A stretch of DNA of 64,000 nucleotides. It comes from Apostichopus japonicus (taxonomy: Eukaryota > Echinodermata > Holothuroidea > Aspidochirotida > Stichopodidae). The position numbers and the translations under genes are program-made. Below the pieces are notes generated by a model. That model ran no database searches. It was not told the DNA's origin and saw nothing but the letters and a program-made list of their open reading frames with translations. Shown in pieces: positions 47,617-59,735 of this stretch. The stretch is from the NCBI RefSeq assembly GCF_037975245.1, contig NC_092564.1, forward strand, positions 22,276,984 through 22,340,983. Direction: 5' to 3'. Positions within the stretch are counted from its first letter, which is position 1. Each line of letters opens with the position of its first letter.

Positions 47617-47692
47617 CACAGGCACTCGTAACGTTATCTAGGTGTAGCCTGTATAACACGGATACACCTAGATAACGTTACGAGTGCCTGTG
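47617..47692. repeat. Perfect 30-bp inverted repeat with 16-nt loop
   Basis: Arms 47617-47646 and 47663-47692 are exactly complementary. The left arm starts cacaggcactcgtaacg. They would form a strong hairpin on either strand. No TSD or other transposon hallmark is evident. Confidence 0.9.
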
Positions 47693-49680
47693 ACTTAGTC
47701 AAGGCCTGATGCTACTTGTTACTAGGTCTGTGATTTTCCTGAGCGCTAGCGCAACTGCCAATCGAATTATACCTCGTTTGGAAAGGATAAAGCAATTTAA
47801 TGGTCCGAAAAGGCCAAGATGGTTGTTTGTCGTTCAGAAAAGACTGCAGCATGAGAATTCACTTGGCTGAAACGGGTGTGACTGGCAAAATAGTACCCTG
47901 CGAAGGCCTAATAACAACATGAACATCGGTGTATGCATTAACCTGGACCAATAATGTCAAAGCGACGACACGCGGAAGCAAGGTACCGACCAAGGATGGT
48001 CATGTGACGTGATCCCTTGTAGAACTCAACTCTAGTAGTTCTCGTTAAATGTATGTTCTACAACAACTTAGGTAATTATCTCATTAGCTGAAACATCCAA
48101 TGTGTTAAATTTTTCAATTTCAACCGCAGTTTTCAATTCCTAAATTTCTATTTTTATTTTTTATTTGAAAAAAATCGAACTGCAGCTGAAAGCACGCACC
48201 TTATCAGGACTGTACATAAATATGCGTAGACACAAGAAGCAGGCGACAGGTTCCTTCTAAAGCAACACAAATTTTTTTGGCGACTTTGCACGTAACAGCA
48301 GATGTTCGAATAGTAGCCGAGTTCCATGGAGATCAAGCTTTTTATGAGACGGAAGGTGAATCTCAACAACATTATCAACCAAATCTAAGCAATTATTTTC
48401 AAATTAACCGTAAGTGTTCTGTTGTATACGGGAAGCGTTTTATTTCAAGGTGTCAAAGAGTTAAATCACACGTTAGTAGCACCTGGGAGCACGTCAAATG
48501 GTTGGTACATTTTCGTACTATGGAGTGAGCCTTCCATGACATTTGTATATCGATGGTTATGAACATCTGATGTCAGTGTTCTGAACATACGAAGGGGATT
48601 TCCGCTAGGTCGTATGGGCAGCCGTCGTGAACAGAAATTTACAGAACGGACTGATATGTGTAAATAGGCCTAATATCGTTGAGGCAAACAGTAGTGGTCC
48701 AACAAAGAAGGATTACACGTTTTGATTGGGTTTGAAAGTCGATTCAGAAACCTATTAACGATGGTACACAATATTTTGGAAAGGCAAGATTAGATTGAAA
48801 GCACCGTTATTTATTCTACAGGTTTGAAGAAAGGGTTACTTCAGTTAGACATTTGGTGTTCTTATTAAACACAATTTATAAGAAATGCTGTCTGAGAAAA
48901 AGATTTTCGTATGCATCTGTCCTGTCCAATGAATTAAAATTTTGACTTTATAAGGTATGAAATTCTTACCAAATCGACAACATGTTTCATAAAGGTATCA
49001 TTGCAGTAACATACCAACGACACAACTGCTTAAGTTGGGTAAGCTCAAACATAGGCCTATTAACTTGGCAGCCTTATATAATTTGTCTCTTGTAGACTCT
49101 CTGTACAATGCAACCGGTCATTCATTCTACACATTCTTTCAATAACTAGTGTGCAGATAAGTTAATCTATATTACTCACAAAATCATTTTATGGTAAATC
49201 AATTCTCATGGAAACCATTGTATACACAGTAGCATAAGTTTTCTTAGCCGTTCAATAAATCAGTTACTATTGAAAGATCCACATTTGCAAGTGTTGCATC
49301 AATAAATTTTCTACAAAATGGTTGTCAATTCACATGTTTTTGTTTTGCACACAATAGCACTAAACTAACTTAATGTTACAGTGTCTTATGATACCCTCAT
49401 ATGTTTCCATCTTTGTAATACTACAATTCATTCGGTAATTATTTTCTTTTTTTTTCATTCAATAAATATGTTTTGTTGTTGTATTTGTAAATCATGAATG
49501 GAAGGTAGTCTGGGAAATTTGTCGAGCCCTGTTTTTATACTATATTTGAAGTACCAGTTTTAAGTTGATGGTAATACAGAGTATTACGTACAGCTAGTGT
49601 ATATGAATGGCAGGTTAGAAATGTATGTATGCGTGTAGGTATGTGTGCATATTTGCGTGTATTTGTGTATGTATGTAAAC
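47693..49680. other. Intergenic sequence, nothing assigned
   Basis: An 83-codon plus-strand frame at 48277 lacks an ATG start and any family resemblance. Nothing else is recognised. Confidence 0.35.
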
Positions 49681-49729
49681 ATATACATGCATATATATTT
49701 TATATTATATTACATTATATATATAATAT

Positions 49730-49769
<40 letters not shown>

Positions 49770-49808
49770 TTATATTATATATATAATATTATATAAATAT
49801 ATATATAG

Positions 49809-49841
<33 letters not shown>

Positions 49842-49847
49842 ATAGAT

Positions 49848-49896
<49 letters not shown>

Positions 49897-49897
49897 T
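49681..49897. repeat. Complex AT/ATAT microsatellite
   Basis: About 215 bases are almost purely A and T, with long (AT)n and (TATATAA)-type runs. Confidence 0.9.
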
Positions 49898-50048
49898 GAA
49901 GAGAAGTTGAAATGAGTCCCAAGTGTACGAAACCGGTCGTGAAGTGGAATTTTTCTGGTGTGCTATTCTTTATTTATACTTACTATATATCTGTCATACC
50001 ACTTGCTACTCATTCATTTTTTATTTACGCCTTGGCTTGCCTATAAAG

Positions 50049-51925
50049 CAGGTGCGTATCCAGGGGGGGCGTTGGGGGCGCGCGCCCCCCGGGTAAGAAA
50101 AAGAGGAGAGAAAAAAAAGAGAAGAAAAAGGAAAAAAAGAGGGGGAAAAAGAGGAGGAGGAGAGGAAGGAAGGGAAAAGAAAAAGAAGAAAGAGAGAAAA
50201 AGGGAGAAAAGGAGGGAGTTAAAGAAAAAAATCGCCAAGGGAAGAGAAAGGGGAACAGTGCCATAATTACAGCGCTGATCCCTATTATATACACATGGCC
50301 GGGTAGCCAGTGACGGATCGAGGATTTCGGAAGGGTCGTGCGCCTCACCCTACACTAACTCCATTTTTGGCGTTTCCATTTTTCCTCTCTCACTAACGTA
50401 TCTATATATATATACATACTATATATGGTCTATCATAACGCGTGTGTAAGTATGGACGCCTTAACAATTGTGCTATGAAACCAACTGTGGCTGGTCTCGA
50501 ACTCGACCGAGTCGTCGGGGAACATGACGCATTTCGGGAAGGGGCGAACGCCCCCCCACCCGAGTATATATTTTTTATTGATATCGCTAGTAATTTCAAA
50601 ATAGAAAATGCTTAGATGCAACTCAGAAGGCATGGAAAGTGTCATTTCCAGCGATCTGGGAGGCATTTTCGGCCAAAATTTTCTTGTACGCTTCGCGCCA
50701 ACTCGTGGTGGCGCTACGCTTAGATAGTTTGCCTACAGGGTTCGCCCGTCCCTTGGCAAATTATTCGCTACGCGCCGCCTGTTCGAACATGTAAAACAAA
50801 CAGCAGATATGACATCATATCAGTGAGAATGAAAATGGCGGTTCCAGGTTGAACTGCCTCAAAACTGTCGATGTATGTAGTCATAGGAACCAAATTTGAT
50901 TTTCGGGGGCTGTAACGACTTGCCCGAAAAATTTAACCTACATTTTTCGCGCGCTCCGCGCGCGTTCGACATGTTAAGGTCAATATCATATAAGCAAGCA
51001 TCGGTTATTATCGTATGCCATCGTGTACCGTACGGTCCGTGGAAATTGCGCAGGAACCGCGGGATGCTAACGTAAACAACGAAATGTATTATGTAGATGT
51101 AGTAAAAGCATGAAGGTCAAATTATGTCAAATTCTCTTTTACATTAGTAATGGCGAATAAGTCGGCCAAGCTTATAGAACTTTATTTTAATTATCAAGGA
51201 GATTCATTTCCTTTAGCCACATCATTGCAATTTATTTTTCTTTCAGTAGCCCCCCCCCCCGCACCCTTCGCCTATGTGTGTTGTGTTCGTTTTCGAAAAT
51301 ATCTGCTATTTTTTCATTTCCTTCAACCAAGTTTATATTAGCCATTATAAGAAGGTTTAATATTTGTACACCAATAAATTATTTTCGAAAATTACCTGAC
51401 CAACATTCTTCATCATACTTCCCACTTCTGGTGTAATTTTGACCGGTCTGTTAGGGTTGAATTAGGTTTTTCTATATTGGTTGTCCATAGATGACATTTT
51501 TTGCAACATTATGGGTATGTTTTGGAGTGAATTTATTCACGAGAAATGTAAATTTTCAAATTCGGATCGAATAATGGGATGAAAACCTTAAAAAGTGGGG
51601 CTGTCGGGTATTGTTGGCCGCGACTTAGAATCACCTACGAAAGCAATGATCCACAGGACATGCGATGAGGTCGAACATGATGTGTAACTGGTGAAAATCT
51701 TTAAAAAGGTTATGGATGGGGAAAAAACTATTGGGAAATAATTGCTTCTCAGGCAAAAGTGTATATCTGCTTGGTCATTTTCAAGCCCGAGAAGTGCCAT
51801 TTCCGGTGATCTAGGGGGTATCAAAACCAGAAATTTTCTTGTACGCTGCGCGCCAACCGATGGTGGCGCTCCGCTTAGATAGTAATTCGCGCCCCCCGGG
51901 TTAGAAAATCCTGGATACGCGCCTG
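50049..51925. mobile_element. 1.88-kb hAT-like element with 5-bp TSD, empty-site copy
   Basis: Flanks are TAAAG at 50044-50048 and 51926-51930. Ends are CAGGTGCGTATCCAGG and, inverted, CAGGCGCGTATCCAGG. It contains two core modules in minus orientation (about 50686 and 51841). It also holds an inherited internal hAT-like insert at about 50881-51277, which ends CATAGG…CGCCTATG. It is homologous along its length to 54189-56198. Confidence 0.93.
50095..50218 (+). repeat. 124-nt uninterrupted purine tract
   Basis: Every base from 50095 to 50218 is A or G. The homologous element has an equally long tract at 54234-54357. This makes long spurious Lys/Arg/Glu-rich and Phe/Ser/Leu-rich frames on the two strands. 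Confidence 0.95.
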
Positions 51926-52034
51926 TAAAGAGTGGTTATTCTGTGTGAAATTGTCAGATTCAAAGCACCAGGGTTGTACTCTGTACAATAATAACACTTG
52001 GGTAATACAAATATAAAATATATAAATCAACATA

Positions 52035-52910
52035 ATGACTTACAATTGTGCAATAGATAAAAACCACTGCCGCAAGTTCCTAGTAACGCTAGATCAGAGT
52101 GCAGCATTTGACAGTGTGAACCATGACCTGTTATTACATGGTCTCACCGAATACTTCGCAGTTATACGGGATCTGCACATTCCTGATGACATCCTATTTC
52201 AAGCAACGCACGCAATCAGTGAATATAAACGGCAATACTTCATCTGTCAAGGAACTCGTGACCGGCCTCCTTCAGGATTCTCTATTGGGAACATATTTGT
52301 ACCCACTCTATACATCTCCAGTATTTTTAATCGCGGAGAAACATTGTAAAAAAGATGCACATGTATGCAGTGGCAGATTGCTCGTATGCGCCCGTTTTTA
52401 ACACAAGACGCTGCCGCAACGCTAACCAATCCTATCATAACATCACGCTTGGAGTATGTCAATAGCCTCCTGTTCGGGTTACCGGGATACGCCACTCGTT
52501 AACTGCAACAAGTCCAGAACAGCGCTGCTCGAGTTGTTTGTAGAGTGAAGAGGAGAGACCATATAACGCCGATTAAAAGGTCTTTACATTGGCTTCCAGT
52601 AGAGTACCGAGTGAAGTACAAAATCAATCTTCTCACATATAAAGCTCTTCATGGCCTCGCTCCCGACTACATCGGCGATCTCCTGGCACCCTATGTTCCC
52701 AGTCGAAGTTACGCTCATCATCACAGGGACTGCTTCATGAAAAGAGAACAAAGAAAAAAACTGGGGACAATGCATTTTCTTTATGGAATGCCTTGCCGAA
52801 TTCAATACGTACCAGGGCAAGCCTTGCCCGCGTGGTCGGCGATGGTTTGGTTGCAGAAAGCGACTGTTGCACGCAGTTCTTCGGTAGGTGAGCTGTTTAT
52901 CATATAGAGG
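52035..52910 (+). mobile_element. Degenerate non-LTR retrotransposon fragment (CR1/L2-like RT)
   Basis: A first frame has the reverse-transcriptase motif-A context LVTLDQSAAFDSVNHD. After a frameshift a second frame has TQSVNINGNTSSV and LGTYLYPLYTSP. The catalytic YADD region is deleted. A third segment (from about 52400) carries ITSRLEYVNSLLFG, one stop codon, then the RRDHITPIKRSLHWLPVEYR and YKALHGLAPDY C-terminal motifs. The order and motifs are those of CR1/L2-type LINEs. It is inactive, with a frameshift, a stop and a deletion. Confidence 0.88.
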
Positions 52911-52919
52911 AACATAAGG

Positions 52920-54183
52920 ATGACAAGAATAGAAGCAACTTCGTAAACAGTAATTTCCTTATACGATTGTGTCGCCATTTACTTCAAATTTATTCACCAA
53001 GCGCGATTGTAACCTTAGCATTACTGATATCCTACCAGACTAAACTGATAACATATCGTTTTGAGATTCATACAAGAATTACTGTATATCGTGATTGAGA
53101 AAATAAGTATTTATGACAGACACGCACAAATCACCATTGATGGATTATAAGTAGATGGGACCACTTCTTTTTCCTTATTGGATAGATTTCCTCTCACCTT
53201 TGCGGTCATCTAGGTAGACGATGACCTATAAAAGGAGAAAAAAGAATTTCCTGCTTTTAAATTATTTGAACAAAGAATGGTAATGATATGTTTGTTTATA
53301 TATATTTCAAGTTAGTACTAGTGACCAAAATCATGATTACTAATTAGTTAGAGATATAACCATTTGATTTCGATGACAACATTGCCCCCAATACCATGTT
53401 ATATTAAAGTTAAATCACAGATCAATTTGTTTGATTATAAAGTAAAGAACTCGAAGACCAGTCAAACTTCCGACGAGTCGCTACATCGCCTTTATTGTAA
53501 TATGTTATAACGTCATTATTGTATACATTATGTGTATCGCTTGACAATTTTTGGCGTTCCAAGGCTATGAAATGAGAGGTTAGTTGGACAAACATATCTA
53601 CAAATCGATCAATCATATATAGAGAATGACTTAACCAGTATTAATAATTTGGCTGATATGAAGTCACGCCGATATTTAGATCGATAGTTCTATAGCTGTT
53701 ACAAAGTGCCCCTCCCCTTCACACGTAAACACAAAGTAGATTTTTCCAGAAGAAACGTTGGCGACAAAAAAAAATATGGGCAAGTAGAAAATAAATAGCT
53801 ATGATACATATTATACTGGATAGGCCGCTATTTGTAATAGCACCATGTGCTCTGTTTCTCGGAACGATTTTCCTGATTAGCCACACTAAGCATAGAGAAC
53901 GAGATTTCTCTGAATTAACTAGTTAACTTCGGATTCAGGATTGAAGCTTCTAATCGTATGGAAGTTGATTGTCGTCTTTATTAACACATAGAATCTCCAT
54001 TTTACACCACTAAGATATGAGATACCTGCGTATACCTATGCACACGCACTATTCTGTATCTGTAAATGTTTTATATCGTTATATTAATACAGGGCCGTAG
54101 TAGTCTCTGAGAGCAATGGAACACGTGCCTCGTCCCCTCCTCCAAATTTTCTTCCAAATGGCATACACTTTATCACACGTCCT
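52920..54183. other. Intergenic sequence, nothing assigned
   Basis: No gene, repeat or RNA gene is recognised. Confidence 0.4.
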
Positions 54184-55024
54184 ATATCCAGGTGCGTATC
54201 CAGGGGGGCGTTGGGGGCGCGCGCCCCCCGGGTAAGGAAAAGAGGAGAGAAAAAAAGAGAAGAAAAAAGGGAAAAAGGAGGGGAAAAAAAGAAAAGGAGG
54301 AGAGAAAGGAAGGGAAAAGAAAAAGAAAAAAGAGAGAAAAAGGAGAAAGGGAGGGAGTAAAAGAGAGCCAAGACCTAGGGAAGAGAAAGAGGAACAGTCA
54401 TAGATAAAGCGCTGATCCTTATTAACACAGGTTAGCCAGTGACAGATCAAGGATTACGGAGGGGTGGCGCCTCACCCTACTCCTTACACCGACAACTCCA
54501 TTTTTGACGTTTCCATTTTTCCTCTCTCACTAATGTATCTATATAAATACTATATCATAACGCGTTGTGTGTATGGACGCCTTAATTGTATAAATTGTAG
54601 TACAATTGTGCTATATGGAACCAACTGTGGCTGGTCTTGAACTCGACCGCGTCGTCGGGGAACATGACGCATTTCGGGAAGGGGGCGACCGCCCCCCCCC
54701 CCCCCCGTGCAAATTTTCTTTATGACATCGCTAGTAATTTCAAAATAGACAATGCTTAGATGCAACTTACAAGACCTGGGAAGTGTCATTTCCAGCGATC
54801 TGGGAGGCATTTTCGGCCAAAATTTTTCTTGTACGCTTCGCGCCAACCCATGGTGGCGCTTCGCTTAGATAGTTTGCCTACAGGCTTCGCCCCTCCCTTG
54901 GCAATTACTCGCTACACGCCTGTTCGAATTTGTAAAGCAAAGAGCAGATATAAGATCATATCAGTGAGCATTGAAATGCATGTTCCACGATGAACAGCCT
55001 AAAAAAACTGTTTATGTGTGTAGT

Positions 55025-55162
55025 CAAAGGCGTAGGAGCCAAATTGGATTTGGGGCTGTAACGACTTGCCCGAAAAAAAGCCGAACTTTTTCGCGCGCTT
55101 AGCGCGCGTTCAACATATCGATGCCAATATCAGCCCCGCCTACTACGGGACCTACGCCTATG
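55025..55162. mobile_element. 138-bp hAT MITE, perfect 8-bp TSD
   Basis: Flanks are TGTGTAGT at 55017-55024 and 55163-55170. Ends are CAAAGGCGTAGGAGCC and, inverted, CATAGGCGTAGG. It corresponds to a longer (about 396 bp) version at the same position of the 50049 element, so insertion predates their common ancestor and this copy has an internal deletion. Confidence 0.88.
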
Positions 55163-55694
55163 TGTGTAGTGTTCGGTTTCGATATACCTGATATCGGAAA
55201 TATCTGCTATATTTCATTTCCTTCAACCAAGTTTTATAATAGCCATTATAAGAGGTTTTAATATTTCTACACCAAGAAATTAACTGTGTCTGAATTTTCG
55301 AAAATTTCCTCACCAACATTCTTCATCATACTTTCTTCTACTCGTGCAATTTTGACCTGTCTATTAGGGGTTCAAGGAGGTTTTTCTATATTGGTTGTCC
55401 ATAGATTGAATTTTGTGCAACATCATGGGTATGTTTTGAAGTGATTTTTATTCACGAGAAATGTGAATTTTCAAATTCTCAACAAATAATCGGCTTAAAA
55501 CCTTGAAAAGTGGGGCTTTCGGATATTGTGGGCGGTGACGTAGAATCACCTACAAAAGCAATGATCCACAGGACATGCAATGAGGTCGAACATGATGTGT
55601 GCATGACTGGTTATGGATGGAAAAAAACTTTTGGGATATACTTATTTCTCAGGCAAAAGTGTACTTCTGGTTGGTCATTTTCAAGCCCGAGAAG

Positions 55695-56059
55695 CAAGGG
55701 CGTAGGAACCGGGGGGGGGCTGGGGGCGCCAGCCCCCCAGTGAAAAATGTGGAGGGGCGGAAGTATCATTCCGCCCCCCCGCTTCGCAAGTCAGAAAACC
55801 CCTTTTTCATTTCCAAATGAGAAAAAAAATCTCATTTGGAGCACCAAATTGCATCAAAGGCCTGGTGAAAATACAAAATTAAGTTTACAAAATGGAGTGG
55901 GTGTTGAAGTGTGCTATATTGCACCAAATTGCATCTGAGGCTACCTGGAAATGCAAAAAAATCCAAAGGGGAGGGGGCACCCCCTCCCCTTAGACCCCTC
56001 CCTCAGGCCGGCCATCAGTCTTCAGCCCCCCCACTCAAAAGTACCTTCCTACGCCACTG
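55695..56059. mobile_element. 365-bp hAT MITE, perfect 8-bp TSD, recent
   Basis: Flanks are CCGAGAAG at 55687-55694 and 56060-56067. The other element copy reads a single 'gcccgagaagtgcc' at 51785-51800, which is the empty site. Ends are CAAGGGCGTAGGAA and, inverted, CAGTGGCGTAGGAA. Very similar to 21551-21935, so recently active. Confidence 0.97.
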
Positions 56060-56203
56060 CCGAGAAGTGCCATTTCCGGTGATCTGGGAGGTATCAAAAC
56101 CAGAAATTTTCTTGTACGCTCCGCGCCAACTGATGGTGGCGCTCCGCTTAGATGGTAATTCGCGCCCCCCGGGTTAGAAAATCCTGGATACGCGCCTGAT
56201 ATC

Positions 56204-58640
56204 AATGCTAAAACGATGGAAATTTGCAATACCATTTTGCACCTATACACGAACAAACCACAAAATGTTCTCAAAGGGTATAAAAACACTACCCCCTTCT
56301 CCTCCTCCGAACTGACGTCAGAACATTTTGTACACCCTTTCTACAAACATAGAACCCACCTTTATGATAATCTGATATTTTTATTTAATATGCCCTAGAT
56401 ACCACAAATGACTAATTACTATATTTCAGCATAGGCCTATACCACCTTTGCAAATCAGAAAGTCAATTTAAGTTCATGGCTGTTTTGTCCGAAATTTATC
56501 GAGTTTAGCTATTGTTGCCGAATATACTCCCTTCATTGTAGGAATATCTCGGGCTATTTAACTCTTGTTTACCGCAACTGGTGATATTCTCTCTACTATA
56601 CATTGTTACTCACGTGTTGCTAGATGCCGTGCCAATACTAGGGTAAAAACACGTAAAGGAGAAATAGTCAAGTTAGTTTCAGATACTAACCTTGTCATTG
56701 TCCATATCATGGACCTCAAAATCACCAAACTTGATGCGGAGCGAGTTATCGCTCATCAACGCATCACAGCCGGGAAATCCCCATGCGACGATGTTATTCG
56801 CAGGTTCGGTTGGTTTCTAAATAAATTCAGACATAATCGCTCTAAATGCTCCAAAGTAAAAGTATATTATGTACGCAAACTTTAAGAATCGATGTGGTGA
56901 CATCTAAGGTGTGATAACGGTAACTATAGGTATCACAGCATATTTTACTCCATAGGAAACTTTCAGTGACGCAACAGTGACGCAATTTGTTTCACGCAGA
57001 AACTGGCGCGTTTACTGATATTATTCGTGATATAATTTCATGCAACGAAACCTTTGACGAACATATAACATTAGCATTGGTATAGGGAATACTGTATGGC
57101 CAAAGGTATTGCGCCAAAGCGCTATCTATATGATCTCTGGACGTAGCATATAATGGCTCATGAAATGCAAATGACATGTGAACGCCACATGTCAAAGAAA
57201 ACCCGCATAACAACAGATTGCTTATTGCGCGCATCTGCGTCACACACGAACACACGCGGCTGTAAACGACAGTTATATGGCTCTGACATTACGAATGTAT
57301 AGATTATAGATGCGATGGCAGCAAATAGCTCACTGACTGTTAGTAGAGGGGGTTGTTGTGCATCTCAGTCTTCAGCCTAGGTACGAATGCAGGTCCCTAT
57401 GACGTCATCAAACTGTTTACTTCGCATTTAACTGCACGTTTTCGGTGACAACACAATCAAAGCAAACGGTTTTACTGTAAACAGTGTATTTAATCCTGGT
57501 AAATAATAAAACTCTAACTTCATACGTGCTGTACAGAGAACACCTCCCGCAAACTGGGTACAATAACGAGGAAAGTTGTCACCTTAATGGAATTGAATGT
57601 CATATATATAGGTAAATGATGGTGCCATAAGAACGAGATATGTATTGGCAAATCATGCTTACCGAAAGTAAAACGTATAAACAAGCCTTCAATTTCTGAA
57701 CAAAATTATGCTTATATGATAGATAAGTTGCAAAAAGCAATGTTGCCTACCAATTGTCGGAGCCCACGATTCGAGGATGTAACTATGCAGGGATGTAATT
57801 TTCAAAAAGCTTTCAACCTGCCCTTAGTCATCTTCTCCCCTCCCCCCCCCCCCCTCCCTCCCCTCTTGCCATCTCGTCTGTCTCATCCCTCAGATACCCT
57901 CACGTATGTCTCACCCCTTACAAACAGGCGAACATGAAGACCAGATCTATTTCTTCGCCATGAAAGTGTTACTGAGTAAGCTACTGACACCCCACCACCC
58001 TCGCATTTCTAGATAGGGATGGATTCCATAACATTGCTTGCTCATTCAGCTGGATCTTTGAATTTGTAAACTGATTGTCAGTCAAAAGAAAATATCAACT
58101 CAAGTTTCATATACCTCATTTCGAGACAAAAACGTCGATATTTCGGGCTTTACTAGTTTGATAAAAAATAAGACATATTTGAAGACAAAACTCATCTCGA
58201 GGTTCCGACCTACAACATCGCACTAGTCTTTCGGTATAAAAAGTCGAAGACTTTAGAGGAACAAATCCAAGGCGAAGTATTGATTGATAGTGGAAGTCAA
58301 ATTTGATGACAAAAAATGAGAAAAAGAGGAACTTTGAGAAAACATTTCATATTTCGAAGTAAAATAGCCAAATATGGTTTTTAACGTAAACATGTTTGAG
58401 AATATATTTGAAATTTCGAGCAAGAAAATATAACTAACATCACCCAGATATTTCCGTAGAAAATCCTAAAATCTCTGCCCTGTGTTGCCCAAGGATATGG
58501 TAATGTATTGCCACGTTGGATAACACCCAATAGTCACCCACCCCTACCTCATGTAATAAACTGTACAAAATATACGTTGGGTTAAATTGTTCCTCAGTAC
58601 ATTTGTAAAGTATTCGTAACCATTTAAAAACGGATTTCTT
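56204..58640. other. Intergenic sequence, one unassigned 106-codon frame
   Basis: The frame at 56565-56885 lacks an ATG at its start and is rich in Lys and Arg (VKTRKGEIVKLVSDTNLVIV and so on). I recognise no family and would not call it a gene. A C-rich run lies at 57838-57865. Confidence 0.35.
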
Positions 58641-58649
58641 TTTTTCTTC

Positions 58650-58850
58650 TGGTAAACACTGCGATGGCTTCCTGCATGCATGTATTTGTGCCACAAATAT
58701 ACGTTTTGTATAACAAAAATTGGGCCACGTATTGAATGGATATCGGCTACACACATGCCGGTCGAACAGAGTGTTTCGGCCCTCTGGACATAGACAAAGA
58801 TTCACGCACGCCACCTAGCTCGCCTCTAGCTGGTCGACCTAAACCGACCG
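58650..58850 (-). repeat. Partial SINE-like repeat, relative of 61630
   Basis: Sequence from 'ggccacgtattgaatgga' through 'gccggtcgaacagagtgt' and 'gattcacgcacgccacctag' matches 61618-61760 with substitutions and small indels. Confidence 0.6.
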
Positions 58851-59731
58851 ACCGACCCTGTTCGCATTCTCCCAAGTTCTTTTGTGACAGCAAAGTTTGA
58901 GTGTCGGGTTTACAATTACGCTCACTAATTCAAACATAAATTATACTGGAATTCCAATGATATAATTTATTATATTTTCACAAGTCTTACCGATTTCTTA
59001 CATCATTGCACAAAGACAAACCGTTGATTGGACTTTCTGCAACTCAATTTCCGTTGGTCAACAACTTATCCTCCACTATGAGGGCCTTTTCTATGGATCC
59101 TTTGTAATCACAGCCTTGTTCCCCATTCACTCTCTTTCAAGAGCCATGTTTAGGCATACACTGGTAGGTGCATCTTCACCACTACACATGTATAGACCCC
59201 CCTTTTTGTCCAAACGTTCCTCCCTAAAACGTTCCACTGAAAAAGAAGACACACTACCAACCGTACCCCACCCCACCCTTTCTATATGGATGAAAAAAAA
59301 ACAGTTAATGATTTGTCTGAAACTAAACCGTCTCAGAAAAAGTTGATATGTAGATGTTGCCGCATTTCGTGCATGTCCAGGTTTCATTATGACTGCAGTG
59401 AACTTTGCAAAACGAACATTCTAATGATTGGCAGTGACACTGTGAAATATAAAAAAAAATGTATTAACCTGTCTGCAACTGGACATTTCTATTAATGCAA
59501 ATAGACTCTTATCTGGTTATATTATCTCAGTTTAAATAGACAGACTTGTCAATACATAGTTGGGCTAGGGTGAGCAATTTATGGAATGGACTCCCTTTGG
59601 GGAAACATTTCTATTGCCGCTCGGGGGCCTTGTTGGTCCTTGCTACGCCACTGCTACAGGGCGTCTAACAACACCACTCCTACCGACCTCATGGTATATA
59701 CTTTTCCAATTACTCTTATAGTTTCTTTGTA
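58851..59731. other. Intergenic, with an orphan hAT right end
   Basis: 'ttgctacgccactg' at about 59640-59653 looks like the right end of a CAGTGGCGTAGC element. I could not find a matching left end or duplication. Confidence 0.35.
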
Positions 59732-59735
59732 TTAG

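Larger units (their letters stand above)
54189..56198. mobile_element. 2.0-kb hAT-like element with 5-bp TSD, filled copy
   Basis: Flanks are ATATC at 54184-54188 and 56199-56203. Ends are CAGGTGCGTATCCAGG and, inverted, CAGGCGCGTATCCAGG. It is homologous to 50049-51925 along its length but carries an extra element at 55695-56059. Core modules lie at about 54831 and 56115, and the purine tract at 54234-54357. Confidence 0.93.

Noticed and set aside
50025-50348. Long Phe/Ser/Leu- and Lys/Arg-rich frames, also at 54079-54450
   Set aside because: They are translations of the pure purine tract inside hAT-like elements, not proteins.
52035-52910. Active LINE reverse transcriptase
   Set aside because: A frameshift, an in-frame stop and loss of the catalytic YADD region make it inactive.
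56565-56885. 106-codon basic frame as a possible gene
   Set aside because: No ATG at the start, no recognised domain, no splice or polyadenylation context that I can defend.
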